DNA of 64,000 nt from Paracoccaceae bacterium (lineage in GTDB: Bacteria > Pseudomonadota > Alphaproteobacteria > Rhodobacterales > Rhodobacteraceae), in NCBI GenBank assembly GCA_013003075.1, contig JABDLJ010000033.1:32925-96924 (forward strand). The letters run 5' to 3'. A program made the translations under genes and the position numbers. The notes beneath the pieces were generated by a model. It was not told the origin of the DNA, ran no database searches, and saw only the letters and a program-made list of their open reading frames with translations. Numbering within the stretch: position 1 is the first letter of the stretch; each line of letters starts with the position of its first letter. This document shows, piece after piece, positions 8,421 to 16,278 of this stretch.

Positions 8421-9287
8421 ATGAATGTTGGATTTGTGGGCGTCGGAGCGATGGGCGAGGCAATGGCCGGGCATTGCTCGGAGGCTGGATACTCCGTGCT
8501 GGCATACGATACCGATCCCGAGAACCTGACGTCGGCGACCGCCGGCGCGGTTTCGGCGGCAGACGACCTTTCTCAGATCGCGCGCACGTGCGACGTCGTG
8601 ATCGCTGTCGTCAACACCGACGACCAGACGCGCAGTGTCGTCGGCGGTCTTCTGAAAGCGGGTCCGAAGCCCGGACAGGTCATCGTCGTCGCCGCCACCA
8701 ACCACCCCGGCACGATGATCGAACTGGCAAAAGCGTGCACGGCAGCGGGCTGCAGCCTTGTCGACGCGCCTATTTGCTATGGACTGCAGGGCGCGAAACA
8801 GGGAAACCTCATCTCGCTGTGCGGCGGCGATGCCAAGGATATCGACCGCGTGCGCCCGGTGCTGATGGCCTATAGCCGCAGCGTAGAGCACCTGGGCCCG
8901 ATCGGGTGCGGACAATTGGGCAAGGCCTGCAACAACATGATGCACTGGGCCGCCTGCGTCGCCAATTACGAGACACTCGCGCTGGCCAAAGCCTGCGGGA
9001 TCGACGCGCAGGCGATGCGCGAGACACTTCTGAAATGCCCCGCCTACAACCGCACACTCGACCGCTGGGACAACTCGAAATTCACTTGGCATGAAAAGGA
9101 CATGGACGTGGTTCTTGACCTCAGCCAGCAGGCCGGCCTTGCGATGCCGCTGTTCGGTTTGGTGGACCAGCTGGTGAAACGGCTAGGCCCGGACGGGGTC
9201 AAGGCGCTGCTCTACGCAGAAGAGGCGGAATATCTCGGCCAGAAGGTGCGCGGCCGGGCCATCTCGGAGGTAACGAGCCGAAGCTGA
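8421..9287 (+). CDS. 3-hydroxyisobutyrate dehydrogenase-family oxidoreductase
   Basis: The 288-residue protein has the N-terminal NAD(P) loop GVGAMG at residues 6-11. The family catalytic Lys lies in GQLGKACNNMMH near 171. A Gly-rich DAPICYG segment replaces the usual DAPVSGG substrate motif, so the substrate may differ from 3-hydroxyisobutyrate. It oxidises a beta-hydroxy acid, or reduces the corresponding semialdehyde. ATG 8421 follows GGAGAACAGG. An in-frame TTG at 8400 is less likely. It is first in a plus-strand unit with the cupin pair and the long TctC downstream, all flanked by copies of the shared operator. Confidence 0.85.
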   Translation: MNVGFVGVGAMGEAMAGHCSEAGYSVLAYDTDPENLTSATAGAVSAADDLSQIARTCDVVIAVVNTDDQTRSVVGGLLKAGPKPGQVIVVAATNHPGTMIELAKACTAAGCSLVDAPICYGLQGAKQGNLISLCGGDAKDIDRVRPVLMAYSRSVEHLGPIGCGQLGKACNNMMHWAACVANYETLALAKACGIDAQAMRETLLKCPAYNRTLDRWDNSKFTWHEKDMDVVLDLSQQAGLAMPLFGLVDQLVKRLGPDGVKALLYAEEAEYLGQKVRGRAISEVTSRS

Positions 9288-9292
9288 CCATC

Positions 9293-9309
9293 GTTCCGCG
9301 ATATGGAAC
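9293..9309. promoter_or_regulatory. Putative IclR-type operator, copy 2 (perfect arms)
   Basis: GTTCC-GCGATAT-GGAAC has perfect 5-bp inverted arms. It is 5 bases after the stop of the dehydrogenase gene and 62 bases before the start of the first cupin. This suggests that the cupin pair has its own regulated promoter. Confidence 0.7.
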
Positions 9310-9371
9310 ACCGTGCCATTGACGGGAATGAAGCCATCAAGCTAACCTCAAAATCAACAGGGAGGATAGCC

Positions 9372-9947
9372 ATGTCTGATGCGTCGAACGAGGCGGGCGT
9401 GGGCCATAACAGTGAGAAGCGCGAAAAGGTCGTGTGGGAGCGCTGGACCAAAAAGCGGACCTTCGTGCGTGCGCTTGAGGGCACCTACGGCCAGTTGAAA
9501 GAAGAGCTGTATTCGCAGCCGCGCGTCTACAAGACGTCCGAGATGAACTGGAAGGGCGGGCCGCAGAACTTCGGCAAGAAGGTCATCAATCCGCAGGCCA
9601 ACCGCATCGCGCAGTCGATCGAGGCGCATGTGGACGCTTTTGCGCCGCACGGCTACGGGCAGATCCACGGCCACATGAACTCTGCGGTGTTTTTCGTGCT
9701 GAAGGGCAAGGGCCACGATATCCACGATGGCCGAAAGCTGCCGTGGGAAGCGGGCGACGCGCTGATCGTGGAAAACGCCTGTGTCCACCAGCATCTGAAC
9801 GACGCCGACGAGGAAAGCTTCGTGCTGGTATTGAAGGCCAAGCCCTTGTTCCTCTTCATGCACATGCTGTTCCAGAAGATGGTTGAATTCCCGCCTGAAG
9901 AGCCGGTGCCGGGGCACGAAGACTATGCGCCGCCGGCGAGCCTTTGA
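9372..9947 (+). CDS. Small cupin protein 1 (first member of cupin pair A)
   Basis: The 191-residue single-cupin protein has first-motif ligands in GQIHGHMNSAVFF, with two His and no clear Glu. The second motif has its His residues in CVHQHLND. The flanking N- and C-terminal extensions match the cupin at 33165-33791 (RTFVRAL versus RIFVRAV; HMLFQKMVE versus NMLFQKTVV), showing paralogy. ATG 9372 follows GGAGGATAGCC. Cupins of this type are usually metal-dependent dioxygenases, isomerases or lyases in the cytosol. The activity here is unknown. It is followed 13 bases later by a second, different cupin, and the same pair order recurs at 33 kb. Confidence 0.8.
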   Translation: MSDASNEAGVGHNSEKREKVVWERWTKKRTFVRALEGTYGQLKEELYSQPRVYKTSEMNWKGGPQNFGKKVINPQANRIAQSIEAHVDAFAPHGYGQIHGHMNSAVFFVLKGKGHDIHDGRKLPWEAGDALIVENACVHQHLNDADEESFVLVLKAKPLFLFMHMLFQKMVEFPPEEPVPGHEDYAPPASL

Positions 9948-9960
9948 AGGAGACCGAGAC

Positions 9961-10554
9961 ATGGGAGTAGACCCGAGCACTTTCGCAGACCTCATCGAAC
10001 GGCAGCGCGCCAAGACCAGCGGCCCCGAGGTGAGCTTCTATAAAGAAGCCCTTGAACATTCGCAAAAATTCCGCGCCGAATACGATGGGCGTCTCAATGT
10101 CGTGAAGTGGGACCAGATGCCCATGGAACGGTCCGCCGACGGCCTGATCAAGCATGTCATCAACGAGCGGATGGACACCAAGGAATGCTGCATCGACATC
10201 TACATGCAGTTCATCGAAGCTGGCAAGGCCACGGGTACGTCGCGGCATCTGTCAGAGGAAATCGCCTTCGTGATCGAGGGCAGCGGCCATGATCTGCACT
10301 ACGATGTGCATTTCGAGTGCAAGGAAAAGTTCGAGTGGTCATGGGACACAACGCCCAAGACCTACGAATGGGGGCCAGGTGATTTCATCTACGTACCGCC
10401 GTACGTGGCGCACAAGCGGGTGAACACCTCGGACATCGAAGCCCGGATCATCGTCTGCAACAGCCGCGTGATGAAAGCCATCGGCCTCGACTGGTTCGAC
10501 CAGCTTGAGCCGGCCGAAGGTTTCGAGGAACATTGGATACCTCCGGCGGATTGA
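9961..10554 (+). CDS. Small cupin protein 2 (second member of cupin pair A)
   Basis: The 197-residue single-cupin protein has GLIKHVINERMDT, shared with its paralogue at 32561-33163 (GLLKHLINEAMDT). Its metal site looks degraded. The first motif reads SRHLSEE where the paralogue has HRHLAEE, and the second reads AHKRVNT where the paralogue has IHQHFNA. Two likely ligands are therefore lost, so it may be structural, regulatory or use a different metal geometry. It has a GGAG site and starts 13 bases after cupin 1. The function is not known. Confidence 0.78.
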   Translation: MGVDPSTFADLIERQRAKTSGPEVSFYKEALEHSQKFRAEYDGRLNVVKWDQMPMERSADGLIKHVINERMDTKECCIDIYMQFIEAGKATGTSRHLSEEIAFVIEGSGHDLHYDVHFECKEKFEWSWDTTPKTYEWGPGDFIYVPPYVAHKRVNTSDIEARIIVCNSRVMKAIGLDWFDQLEPAEGFEEHWIPPAD

Positions 10555-10628
10555 CCGGAGCAAAGCGCCCGGTGGACGGGGCCGCTTGAAGCCCTGCCCC
10601 GGCATCGACCCAGGGAGGGCACTATTCC

Positions 10629-12089
10629 ATGAAACACCTACTCAGCGCAGCAGCGCTTGCCTGTCTGACGGCCTTGCCGGTATCGGCACAGGGCTTTTTC
10701 GAAGGCAAGACCATCACGTATATCATCGCGACGAACCCGGGCGGCGGGTACGACGCCTATGGTCGGCTGATCGGACGGTATCTTGAGGACGAGCTTGGCG
10801 CGCGCCGCATTGTCTTCAGAAACCTGCCCGGCGCCGGGCATATCATCGGGGCCAACACGCTTTTTGCCTCCGATGCCGACGGTCTGACGATCGGAACGTT
10901 CAATACAGGTCTGATCTACGCCCAAATCCTTCAGCGCGAGGGCATTCAGTTCGATCTTTCCGAGTTTGAATGGATCGGCAAGGCGTCCGCCGACCCCCGT
11001 GTGCTGGTTCTGGCGGAAACGTCCGGCCTGACTTCCTTTCAGGATCTGCGGGATGCGTCCGATCCTGTCCGGTTTGCCTCGACGGGCATCGGCTCTGCGT
11101 CCTTCACCGAGACCCGGATGCTTGCGGACGCGCTTGAGCTCAACATCGAGCTGATCCCCGGGTATCAGGGCAACGCTGCGGAAATGGCGATGCTGCGAAG
11201 CGAGATCGCGGGCCAGGTCGGATCGCTGTCCTCCCTCGCCCCGTTCATCGACACCGGAAGCGCGGTCGTGGCCTTTGGCATCGGCGGCGCCGTCGAGCCA
11301 TCGGCGCTTGAATTCGCCACCACGGACAAGGCGAAATCCATCGTCAGCCTGATCGAGGCGCTTTCGAGCCTGGGCCGGCTGACCGCTGCGCCCCCGGACG
11401 TGCCGGAAGAGGTGGTCGAGGAACTGCGTGACGCCTACCTGGCCGTGATGACCAATCCCGATTTCCTCGCCGAAGCCGAAAAGCTGGGCCTGCCGATCGA
11501 GGCGGCGCGTGGTGACGAGGTACAGGATTTGGTCAACGCGGCCCTTCAGCAAAGCCCCGAGACGGTCGAGATCATCGCCTCCGCTCTGGAGGTCGAGATC
11601 CCGACGCTGGTCGTAACCAGCGACATCCTCGCGCTGGAAGATCGCAACAAGGTTGTCACTTTCATGTCAGGCGACGCGGAAGTTGCAGGAGAGATCTCTG
11701 GTTCACGCACGACGGTGTCGGTCAATGGCGCCGACGCCGGTCGTGGCGATCTTGCCGTGGGCATGAATTGCGAGATCGAGTACGATCCGGCCAGCGAAGT
11801 GAACGAATTCAAACGGATCGACTGTAGCGGCGAAGTCATGGCCGCAGCCGAGGCGGCGGTGATGATGGTCAAGACGGCGATCGTCGGCATCGCCGATGGC
11901 GGCAAGGAGGTTACGTTCGTGGCCGAAGGTGTCGAGAAGATGGGCGAGGTGTCGGGCAGCCGGACCAGTCTGACCGTGAACGGAGAGGCCGCCGAGAGGG
12001 GCGCGCTGCTCGTCGGGATGGAGTGCGAATTCTCCTTCGAGGACGGCGCTGAGATCGAGTTCAAGATGGTGGCCTGCCAGGCTCAGTAG
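10629..12089 (+). CDS. tctC: TTT substrate-binding protein (TctC family) with a tandem-repeat C-terminal extension
   Basis: The 486-residue protein has a Sec signal peptide (cleavage near residue 20, ...PVSAQG). A full TctC binding-protein body follows, with NPGGGYDAYGRL near 36 and NLPGAGHIIGANTL near 65. The body ends near 325, where family members normally stop. Residues about 328-400 and 414-486 are two copies of a module of roughly 70 residues. They share VTF...GE.SGSRT..VNG....RG.L.VGM.CE and a final Cys, so each module has two Cys. The periplasmic extension is unlike ordinary TctC and could sense a ligand, bind metal or anchor the protein. It is probably the partner of tctA/tctB at 6235-8191. 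Confidence 0.85.
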   Translation: MKHLLSAAALACLTALPVSAQGFFEGKTITYIIATNPGGGYDAYGRLIGRYLEDELGARRIVFRNLPGAGHIIGANTLFASDADGLTIGTFNTGLIYAQILQREGIQFDLSEFEWIGKASADPRVLVLAETSGLTSFQDLRDASDPVRFASTGIGSASFTETRMLADALELNIELIPGYQGNAAEMAMLRSEIAGQVGSLSSLAPFIDTGSAVVAFGIGGAVEPSALEFATTDKAKSIVSLIEALSSLGRLTAAPPDVPEEVVEELRDAYLAVMTNPDFLAEAEKLGLPIEAARGDEVQDLVNAALQQSPETVEIIASALEVEIPTLVVTSDILALEDRNKVVTFMSGDAEVAGEISGSRTTVSVNGADAGRGDLAVGMNCEIEYDPASEVNEFKRIDCSGEVMAAAEAAVMMVKTAIVGIADGGKEVTFVAEGVEKMGEVSGSRTSLTVNGEAAERGALLVGMECEFSFEDGAEIEFKMVACQAQ

Positions 12090-12111
12090 ACCACGCGAGG
12101 CCCGACCGGAA

Positions 12112-12135
12112 AGAGGCGCCGCTGGCGCCTCTTTT
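12112..12135 (+). terminator. Rho-independent terminator after tctC
   Basis: A perfect 9-bp GC-rich stem (12112-12120 with 12124-12132) and a 3-base loop is followed by a T run. It ends the plus-strand cupin/tctC unit and faces the convergent ThDP gene. Confidence 0.85.
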
Positions 12136-12147
12136 CATTTTGGATCA

Positions 12148-13902
12148 TCAGCGGTGCCGACAGATCACATCGACAAGGGCGGGCTTGCCGGATTTCACGA
12201 TCTTCAACGCCCGTGCGACCGCAGGTGCGATGTCTTCGGGCGACGCGACCGGTCCTTCGGACCAGACGCCCATGCTTTTGGCCATCGCCGCGAAGTCCGG
12301 CTCGGGTCCGAAAATGTCCATCCCGATATGTGCCTTGTCTTCATCTGTTCCGCGCAGCCGGGCCATGCGGATCTGGTGATGCCAATCGTTGTAATAGGCG
12401 CGGTTGTTGAACATCACCATCAGCAACGGGATGTCGTGTTTGGCCGCCGTCCAAAGCGCGCCTGCATCGTACATCAGATCGCCGTCAGGCTGGAAGGTCA
12501 CGACAACCCGGTCGGTGTCCTTATGGGCCAGCGCGACCCCAAGGCCGATCCCGATCTGGGTCGAAGTGCCAAGCCCCTTGCCCGGATGCCGATGCGGCGC
12601 ATCGAAGTCCCACAGCTTTCGCGTCCATTGCCGCAATGTTCCGGCGGCAAGCACCCAATCCTCGTCGCGGATGACCGACCAGACCTCTTCGGCCAGCCGC
12701 GCCGGGGTGACCGGGCTGTGATCCCGGTCGACCTTCGCCTCTTGCGCCCAACGCGCGAAAATCGCGTCATGGCGCGCTGCGATCGCAGCCTTCCGGGCGT
12801 CGATCTTGGCCGGCAGCTCTGGATCGGCGGCGATCAGGCGGGATGCAATCTCGGTCATCTGCAACATGGCGAGCCGTGGATCACCCAGCGCAGACAGGGT
12901 CTTGGGCAGATAGCGACCATAGTCGAGCGACCACGAGCCGATGCCGGTCTCATGAAAGCCCACGTCCATCCATTCGCAGGTATCGGCCAGATAGGACGAC
13001 ATTTCGCGCGTCGTGGAATCGAGCTTCGCCGTGGCCTTCTCCCAGTCCACGACATCCAGAGCGAGGATCACATCGGCCGTTTTGAGGCTTTCAGTGTCCA
13101 TTGACAGGGCTTGCGGATGGCGGTTGGGAAAGCACAGCGACGAGTTCACGTCCCAAACCGCAACCCCAAGCGTCTCGGCCAGGGTGACCAGCTTCTCGAA
13201 ATTGCCCGGATGGCGGCCGGTGAACTCGGCCATGATCCACGGATGCGAAGCGTAGAGCAGCTTTCGGACAATCGCTTCGAGCGTGGCGGGATCGGCCGCC
13301 ATCGGCGCTGGGGCCTTTTCCACTTCCGGCCCCGGGATCGTCACATCGGCGGTCAGCGGCGTCTCCTGCAGCATCGCATCATAGCAAAGATAGACCGGAC
13401 CGGCCGGTTCGGTGACCATGGCCGAATAGGCGCGCATGAAGCTGTCGGGCACCCCCTCGATCGCGTGCGGCTGGTAATCGAACTTGGTGAAATTGCGAAC
13501 CGCGTCGCCTTGCGATTGCGCGGTGTGGTGCCAGTCGGATCGCGGCCGGCGCTTGCTTTCGTCCATCGGCCCGGTCGCGCCCAGGATGAACACCGGCGCG
13601 CGGTCCGCGAAGGCATAGTAGATCGCCATCTGGCCGTGCAGGAGCCCCACCAGATCATGCAGGATACATGGCATCGGCCGGCCCGTCGCCTTGGCGTAGC
13701 CATGCGCGATCTGGACGGCGGTCTCCTCGTGCTGACAGACCAGCATCTTGGGGCTGTCGCCGCCGTAGTTGATCAGACTGTCGTGAAGGCCCCTGAAACT
13801 CGCTCCGGGATTGATGCTGATATACTCGAAGTCATAGGCTTGCAGAAGGTCGACGATGACGTCGGATTGCCATTTGCGGTACTCGGGGGGCAGGTCGTTC
13901 AA
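12148..13902 (-). CDS. Thiamine-diphosphate-dependent enzyme 1 (acetolactate synthase/decarboxylase family)
   Basis: The 584-residue protein has the three-domain ThDP layout. The N-terminal pyrimidine domain carries the catalytic Glu in CQHEETAVQIAHGYAKATGR near residue 59. A central domain follows, then a C-terminal pyrophosphate domain with DGDLMY...MFNNRAYYND, the GDG...NN metal-ThDP signature. The start is TTG 13902, chosen because AAGGAGA lies 7-8 bases upstream and it fits the family N-terminus. Such enzymes decarboxylate 2-oxo acids or join the resulting acyl carbanion to an acceptor. It is last in the bicupin/Rieske operon. A clear paralogue is at 40835-42625, with matching INPGASFRGLHDSL and TPGASYRGFHDSL segments. 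Confidence 0.88.
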   Translation of the reverse strand: MNDLPPEYRKWQSDVIVDLLQAYDFEYISINPGASFRGLHDSLINYGGDSPKMLVCQHEETAVQIAHGYAKATGRPMPCILHDLVGLLHGQMAIYYAFADRAPVFILGATGPMDESKRRPRSDWHHTAQSQGDAVRNFTKFDYQPHAIEGVPDSFMRAYSAMVTEPAGPVYLCYDAMLQETPLTADVTIPGPEVEKAPAPMAADPATLEAIVRKLLYASHPWIMAEFTGRHPGNFEKLVTLAETLGVAVWDVNSSLCFPNRHPQALSMDTESLKTADVILALDVVDWEKATAKLDSTTREMSSYLADTCEWMDVGFHETGIGSWSLDYGRYLPKTLSALGDPRLAMLQMTEIASRLIAADPELPAKIDARKAAIAARHDAIFARWAQEAKVDRDHSPVTPARLAEEVWSVIRDEDWVLAAGTLRQWTRKLWDFDAPHRHPGKGLGTSTQIGIGLGVALAHKDTDRVVVTFQPDGDLMYDAGALWTAAKHDIPLLMVMFNNRAYYNDWHHQIRMARLRGTDEDKAHIGMDIFGPEPDFAAMAKSMGVWSEGPVASPEDIAPAVARALKIVKSGKPALVDVICRHR

Positions 13903-13933
13903 GCGATGTCTCCTTGGTATTTGGCGGAACCTG

Positions 13934-14452
13934 TCACTGCAAAGGCACCGCAACGCCGTAGCTCGTTATCATCCCCGCAAGCATCGCAAGCAGGCCGGCG
14001 AGGAAGGGCACGGCGGCGGCCGAGACGATCCGTAGCCGCAGGAAGGATGGACCAAGCAGCGGGATTTCATAGATCAGGATCCGATGCGCGGCGAAGATGC
14101 TCCACGAGGTCACGAAAGTCACAAGCGCCGGTGTCGATGCGCCGGACTTGGCGAAGACGGCGGCGATTGCGAAGGCGATCACCGGTCCTGCGGGAACCAG
14201 CAAACCGGTCACTGCGGCGATCGGAATGGCGAGGATCCCCGCATCCTCTCCCAGGAGCCTGGCGATCGCTTCCTTCGGGATAAGCTGCGCAATGAACCCG
14301 GCCGCGACAAGCGCGCAAAGCATCCGTGGAACCAACATGGCGAATTGCTCTATGAAGCGCTGGGTGACGGGGCCGAAATCTTCGCCCCGGCGCAGCGCCA
14401 GACCCAGAAGGCCAAGCAGAAGCGCCAGCAAGACGACAAACCCCGCGTTCAT
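13934..14452 (-). CDS. Half-size permease A (UPF0718/ArsP-like half)
   Basis: The 172-residue membrane protein has about five hydrophobic helices. Its core (IPKEAIARLLGEDAG, then GLLVPAGPVIAFAI, then TSWSIFAAHRILIYEIPLLG) aligns clearly with the product of the gene just upstream (LPRDRVSALVGRKSG, ...GTITPGGPSSAYSL, ...TAWATLGMQRILIWDVPFMG). The Pro-Gly-Gly/Ala-Gly-Pro helix break resembles single-chain permeases of the UPF0718/ArsP type, whose two halves repeat. The two genes overlap by ATGA, so they are translated together and probably form a heterodimer. The substrate is unknown; a metal or oxyanion is inferred from the neighbouring NicO and His-rich genes. Confidence 0.72.
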   Translation of the reverse strand: MNAGFVVLLALLLGLLGLALRRGEDFGPVTQRFIEQFAMLVPRMLCALVAAGFIAQLIPKEAIARLLGEDAGILAIPIAAVTGLLVPAGPVIAFAIAAVFAKSGASTPALVTFVTSWSIFAAHRILIYEIPLLGPSFLRLRIVSAAAVPFLAGLLAMLAGMITSYGVAVPLQ

Positions 14453-15042
14453 GCCTCACGCTCCGGCGCTTTGGCGTCCTTGATCTGCAAAGCAAAGGGC
14501 AACCGGCGCGCGATCAGGCCTGCAAGGACCGGCAGCAGCAAGCTGACGAGGAACCTCAGGATTGCGAATTCGGACCCCATGAACGGCACATCCCAGATCA
14601 GGATACGCTGCATCCCCAGCGTCGCCCAGGCGGTGATGTAGGCGATCAATGCGCCGCGGTCGGCGCCCGCGGCACCCATCACGGCAAGCAGTGAATAGGC
14701 CGATGACGGGCCGCCGGGCGTGATCGTCCCGGCCACCGTCGCGATGACAAGACCGCGAACGCCCGATTTCCGGCCCACCAGAGCCGAGACACGATCGCGC
14801 GGCAGCATTACCCAGATCAGCGAGGCGATCGACAACGCAACCAGAACGCGCGGCGCCAGCCCGACAAGCAGCTCGACATCCTCGCGCAACGCCAGGGCGA
14901 CCACGTCCCCGCCCCTGACGGCCCAGCAAATCAGGCCAAATGCGGCGGCGGCTGCGAAAAAACCCCAAAAGCTCCATCCGAAGGCCGCGGTGGCGACGCT
15001 GCGGCGCCAGCCACGATCCTGGAGGAAAATGAAAGATCGCAC
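14449..15042 (-). CDS. Half-size permease B (UPF0718/ArsP-like half)
   Basis: The 197-residue membrane protein is homologous to half-permease A over its central 100 residues, with an extra N-terminal helix and a charged C-terminal tail. It starts at GTG 15042, 19 bases after the stop of the His-tailed protein, and its stop overlaps the start of half-permease A. It probably forms the other half of the same inner-membrane transporter. The start codon is uncertain because no strong ribosome site is seen. Confidence 0.7.
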   Translation of the reverse strand: MRSFIFLQDRGWRRSVATAAFGWSFWGFFAAAAAFGLICWAVRGGDVVALALREDVELLVGLAPRVLVALSIASLIWVMLPRDRVSALVGRKSGVRGLVIATVAGTITPGGPSSAYSLLAVMGAAGADRGALIAYITAWATLGMQRILIWDVPFMGSEFAILRFLVSLLLPVLAGLIARRLPFALQIKDAKAPEREA

Positions 15043-15060
15043 CTCTGGTCGCCCGATACG

Positions 15061-15462
15061 TCAGTGATGATGGTGATGATGATGATGTGCTTGCTCTTCG
15101 GCCATCTCTCGCGGCTCGGAGTGGCCGGCGGTCGCGGCCTCGATAACCGCCCGATACAGATCGGCTTCGGGTGGAAGTTGCCCGGCGAGAAACCCCGCCA
15201 GTCGCGCAAGCGCGATGGCTTGCGAGGCCAGCGCGTCGATCATTTCGTCTTCTCCGGCGCGCGCGACATCATTGAGCGCCTGCGCGAGACCGGTGCGAAA
15301 TATGCGCTCCATATAGGCCGCGCGCCCATCCGCCTCGGCAAGTCCGGTCGGCGCCTCGCGCGCGGCATCGGGCGCCGGAAGGCCCATGCGCTTGGTCAAT
15401 GCGCGCGCCCTTTCCAGCATCTCCTGCCCGATCAGCACATGTTCGTCGATTTCACCGCACAT
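15061..15462 (-). CDS. Small soluble protein ending in a natural octahistidine tail
   Basis: The 133-residue protein has no signal peptide or membrane helix. It is helical and Ala/Glu-rich, and its last eight codons are all His (15064-15087). It has a CxxE start (MCGEIDEH) and a GLAQALNDVARAGEDEMIDALASQAI segment. The polyhistidine strongly suggests binding or storage of Ni, Co or Zn. It lies directly downstream of a NicO permease (15-base gap) and upstream of two half-permeases, so a cytosolic metallochaperone for a metal transport module is the simplest reading. No family was recognised. Confidence 0.7.
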   Translation of the reverse strand: MCGEIDEHVLIGQEMLERARALTKRMGLPAPDAAREAPTGLAEADGRAAYMERIFRTGLAQALNDVARAGEDEMIDALASQAIALARLAGFLAGQLPPEADLYRAVIEAATAGHSEPREMAEEQAHHHHHHHH

Positions 15463-15477
15463 CGTACAAATCCATCC

Positions 15478-16278
15478 CTATTGTATCGAAACTCCGAGGC
15501 CGCCAAGGCTTTCAAGCGTGACGCCGCCGCCCACGAGGACGGCCAGACCGCCGATAGCGACCGCCAGCGACGTCCGCATCCATGTCGCCCCGCGATTGAT
15601 AAACGCGAGCGGATAGCTTGCCGCGGCCGTCAGGCAGATCATGCCAAGAATTGACCCAAGCCCGAACAGGGCAAAGGCGACCATGGCCTGCGACGCGCTT
15701 TCCGCGCTGGCCACGATCAGAACCAGAAGCCCCGCAGACCCCGCCGCGCCATGCAAAAGCCCGACCCCGAGCGTCGGCAACAGCGCGCGCGCGGAATGCA
15801 TGTGGTCATGCACCGACATCCGGTGATCCTTGTCATCGGTCTTGTGCGAATGCGCATGCAGATGTGTCACGCCATCATGTTCGTGAACGTGAATGTGGAT
15901 GCGCTCGCGCCAGAGCGTCCAGAAGACCCTCAGCCCAAGGAACATGATCATGATCCCGACAGCCAGTTCGAGAGCTGCGCCCACGCGCTCGGTGATCGTC
16001 AGGCCCAGCAGCAGCACGACCGAACAGATCACGAAGAGCGCGGCCGAGTGCCCAAGGCCCCACGCGGCGCCGCGTGCCACGATGCTGCGGCGGCTGCCGC
16101 CCTGCCCTGTCATCGCGGCCACCGCCGCGACGTGGTCCGCGTCGAGCGCGTGCGCAAGGCCGACCGCAAAGCCCAGCGCGAGGATGGGCAGCGTATACGC
16201 CGGGTCAAGCATGCCCGCACCCAGCGCGAGGGCAGGAGACGCCGCTGCGACGGCTCCAAGGGCGACAAGCCACCTCAT
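15478..16278 (-). CDS. NicO/UreH-type nickel-cobalt permease
   Basis: The 266-residue inner-membrane protein has about six helices. The Ni/Co signature HX4DH is at residues 43-49 (HALDADH), and GLGHSAAL near 75 is a second conserved element. The cytosolic loop at residues 128-161 is packed with His (alternating His with Glu, Asp, Val and Leu), typical of metal-binding loops. It moves Ni2+ or Co2+ across the inner membrane. Direction is uncertain, since NicO members include importers and exporters. The ATG overlaps the stop of the preceding gene by ATGA. The His-tailed protein and two half-permeases follow, so these genes form one metal-handling segment inside the oxygenase operon. Confidence 0.85.
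   Translation of the reverse strand: MRWLVALGAVAAASPALALGAGMLDPAYTLPILALGFAVGLAHALDADHVAAVAAMTGQGGSRRSIVARGAAWGLGHSAALFVICSVVLLLGLTITERVGAALELAVGIMIMFLGLRVFWTLWRERIHIHVHEHDGVTHLHAHSHKTDDKDHRMSVHDHMHSARALLPTLGVGLLHGAAGSAGLLVLIVASAESASQAMVAFALFGLGSILGMICLTAAASYPLAFINRGATWMRTSLAVAIGGLAVLVGGGVTLESLGGLGVSIQ

Noticed and set aside
8421..9287. Possible homology-based link between this dehydrogenase and the one at 51143
   Set aside because: Both have the same fold but different motifs, length and base composition, so they are not treated as a duplicated pair.
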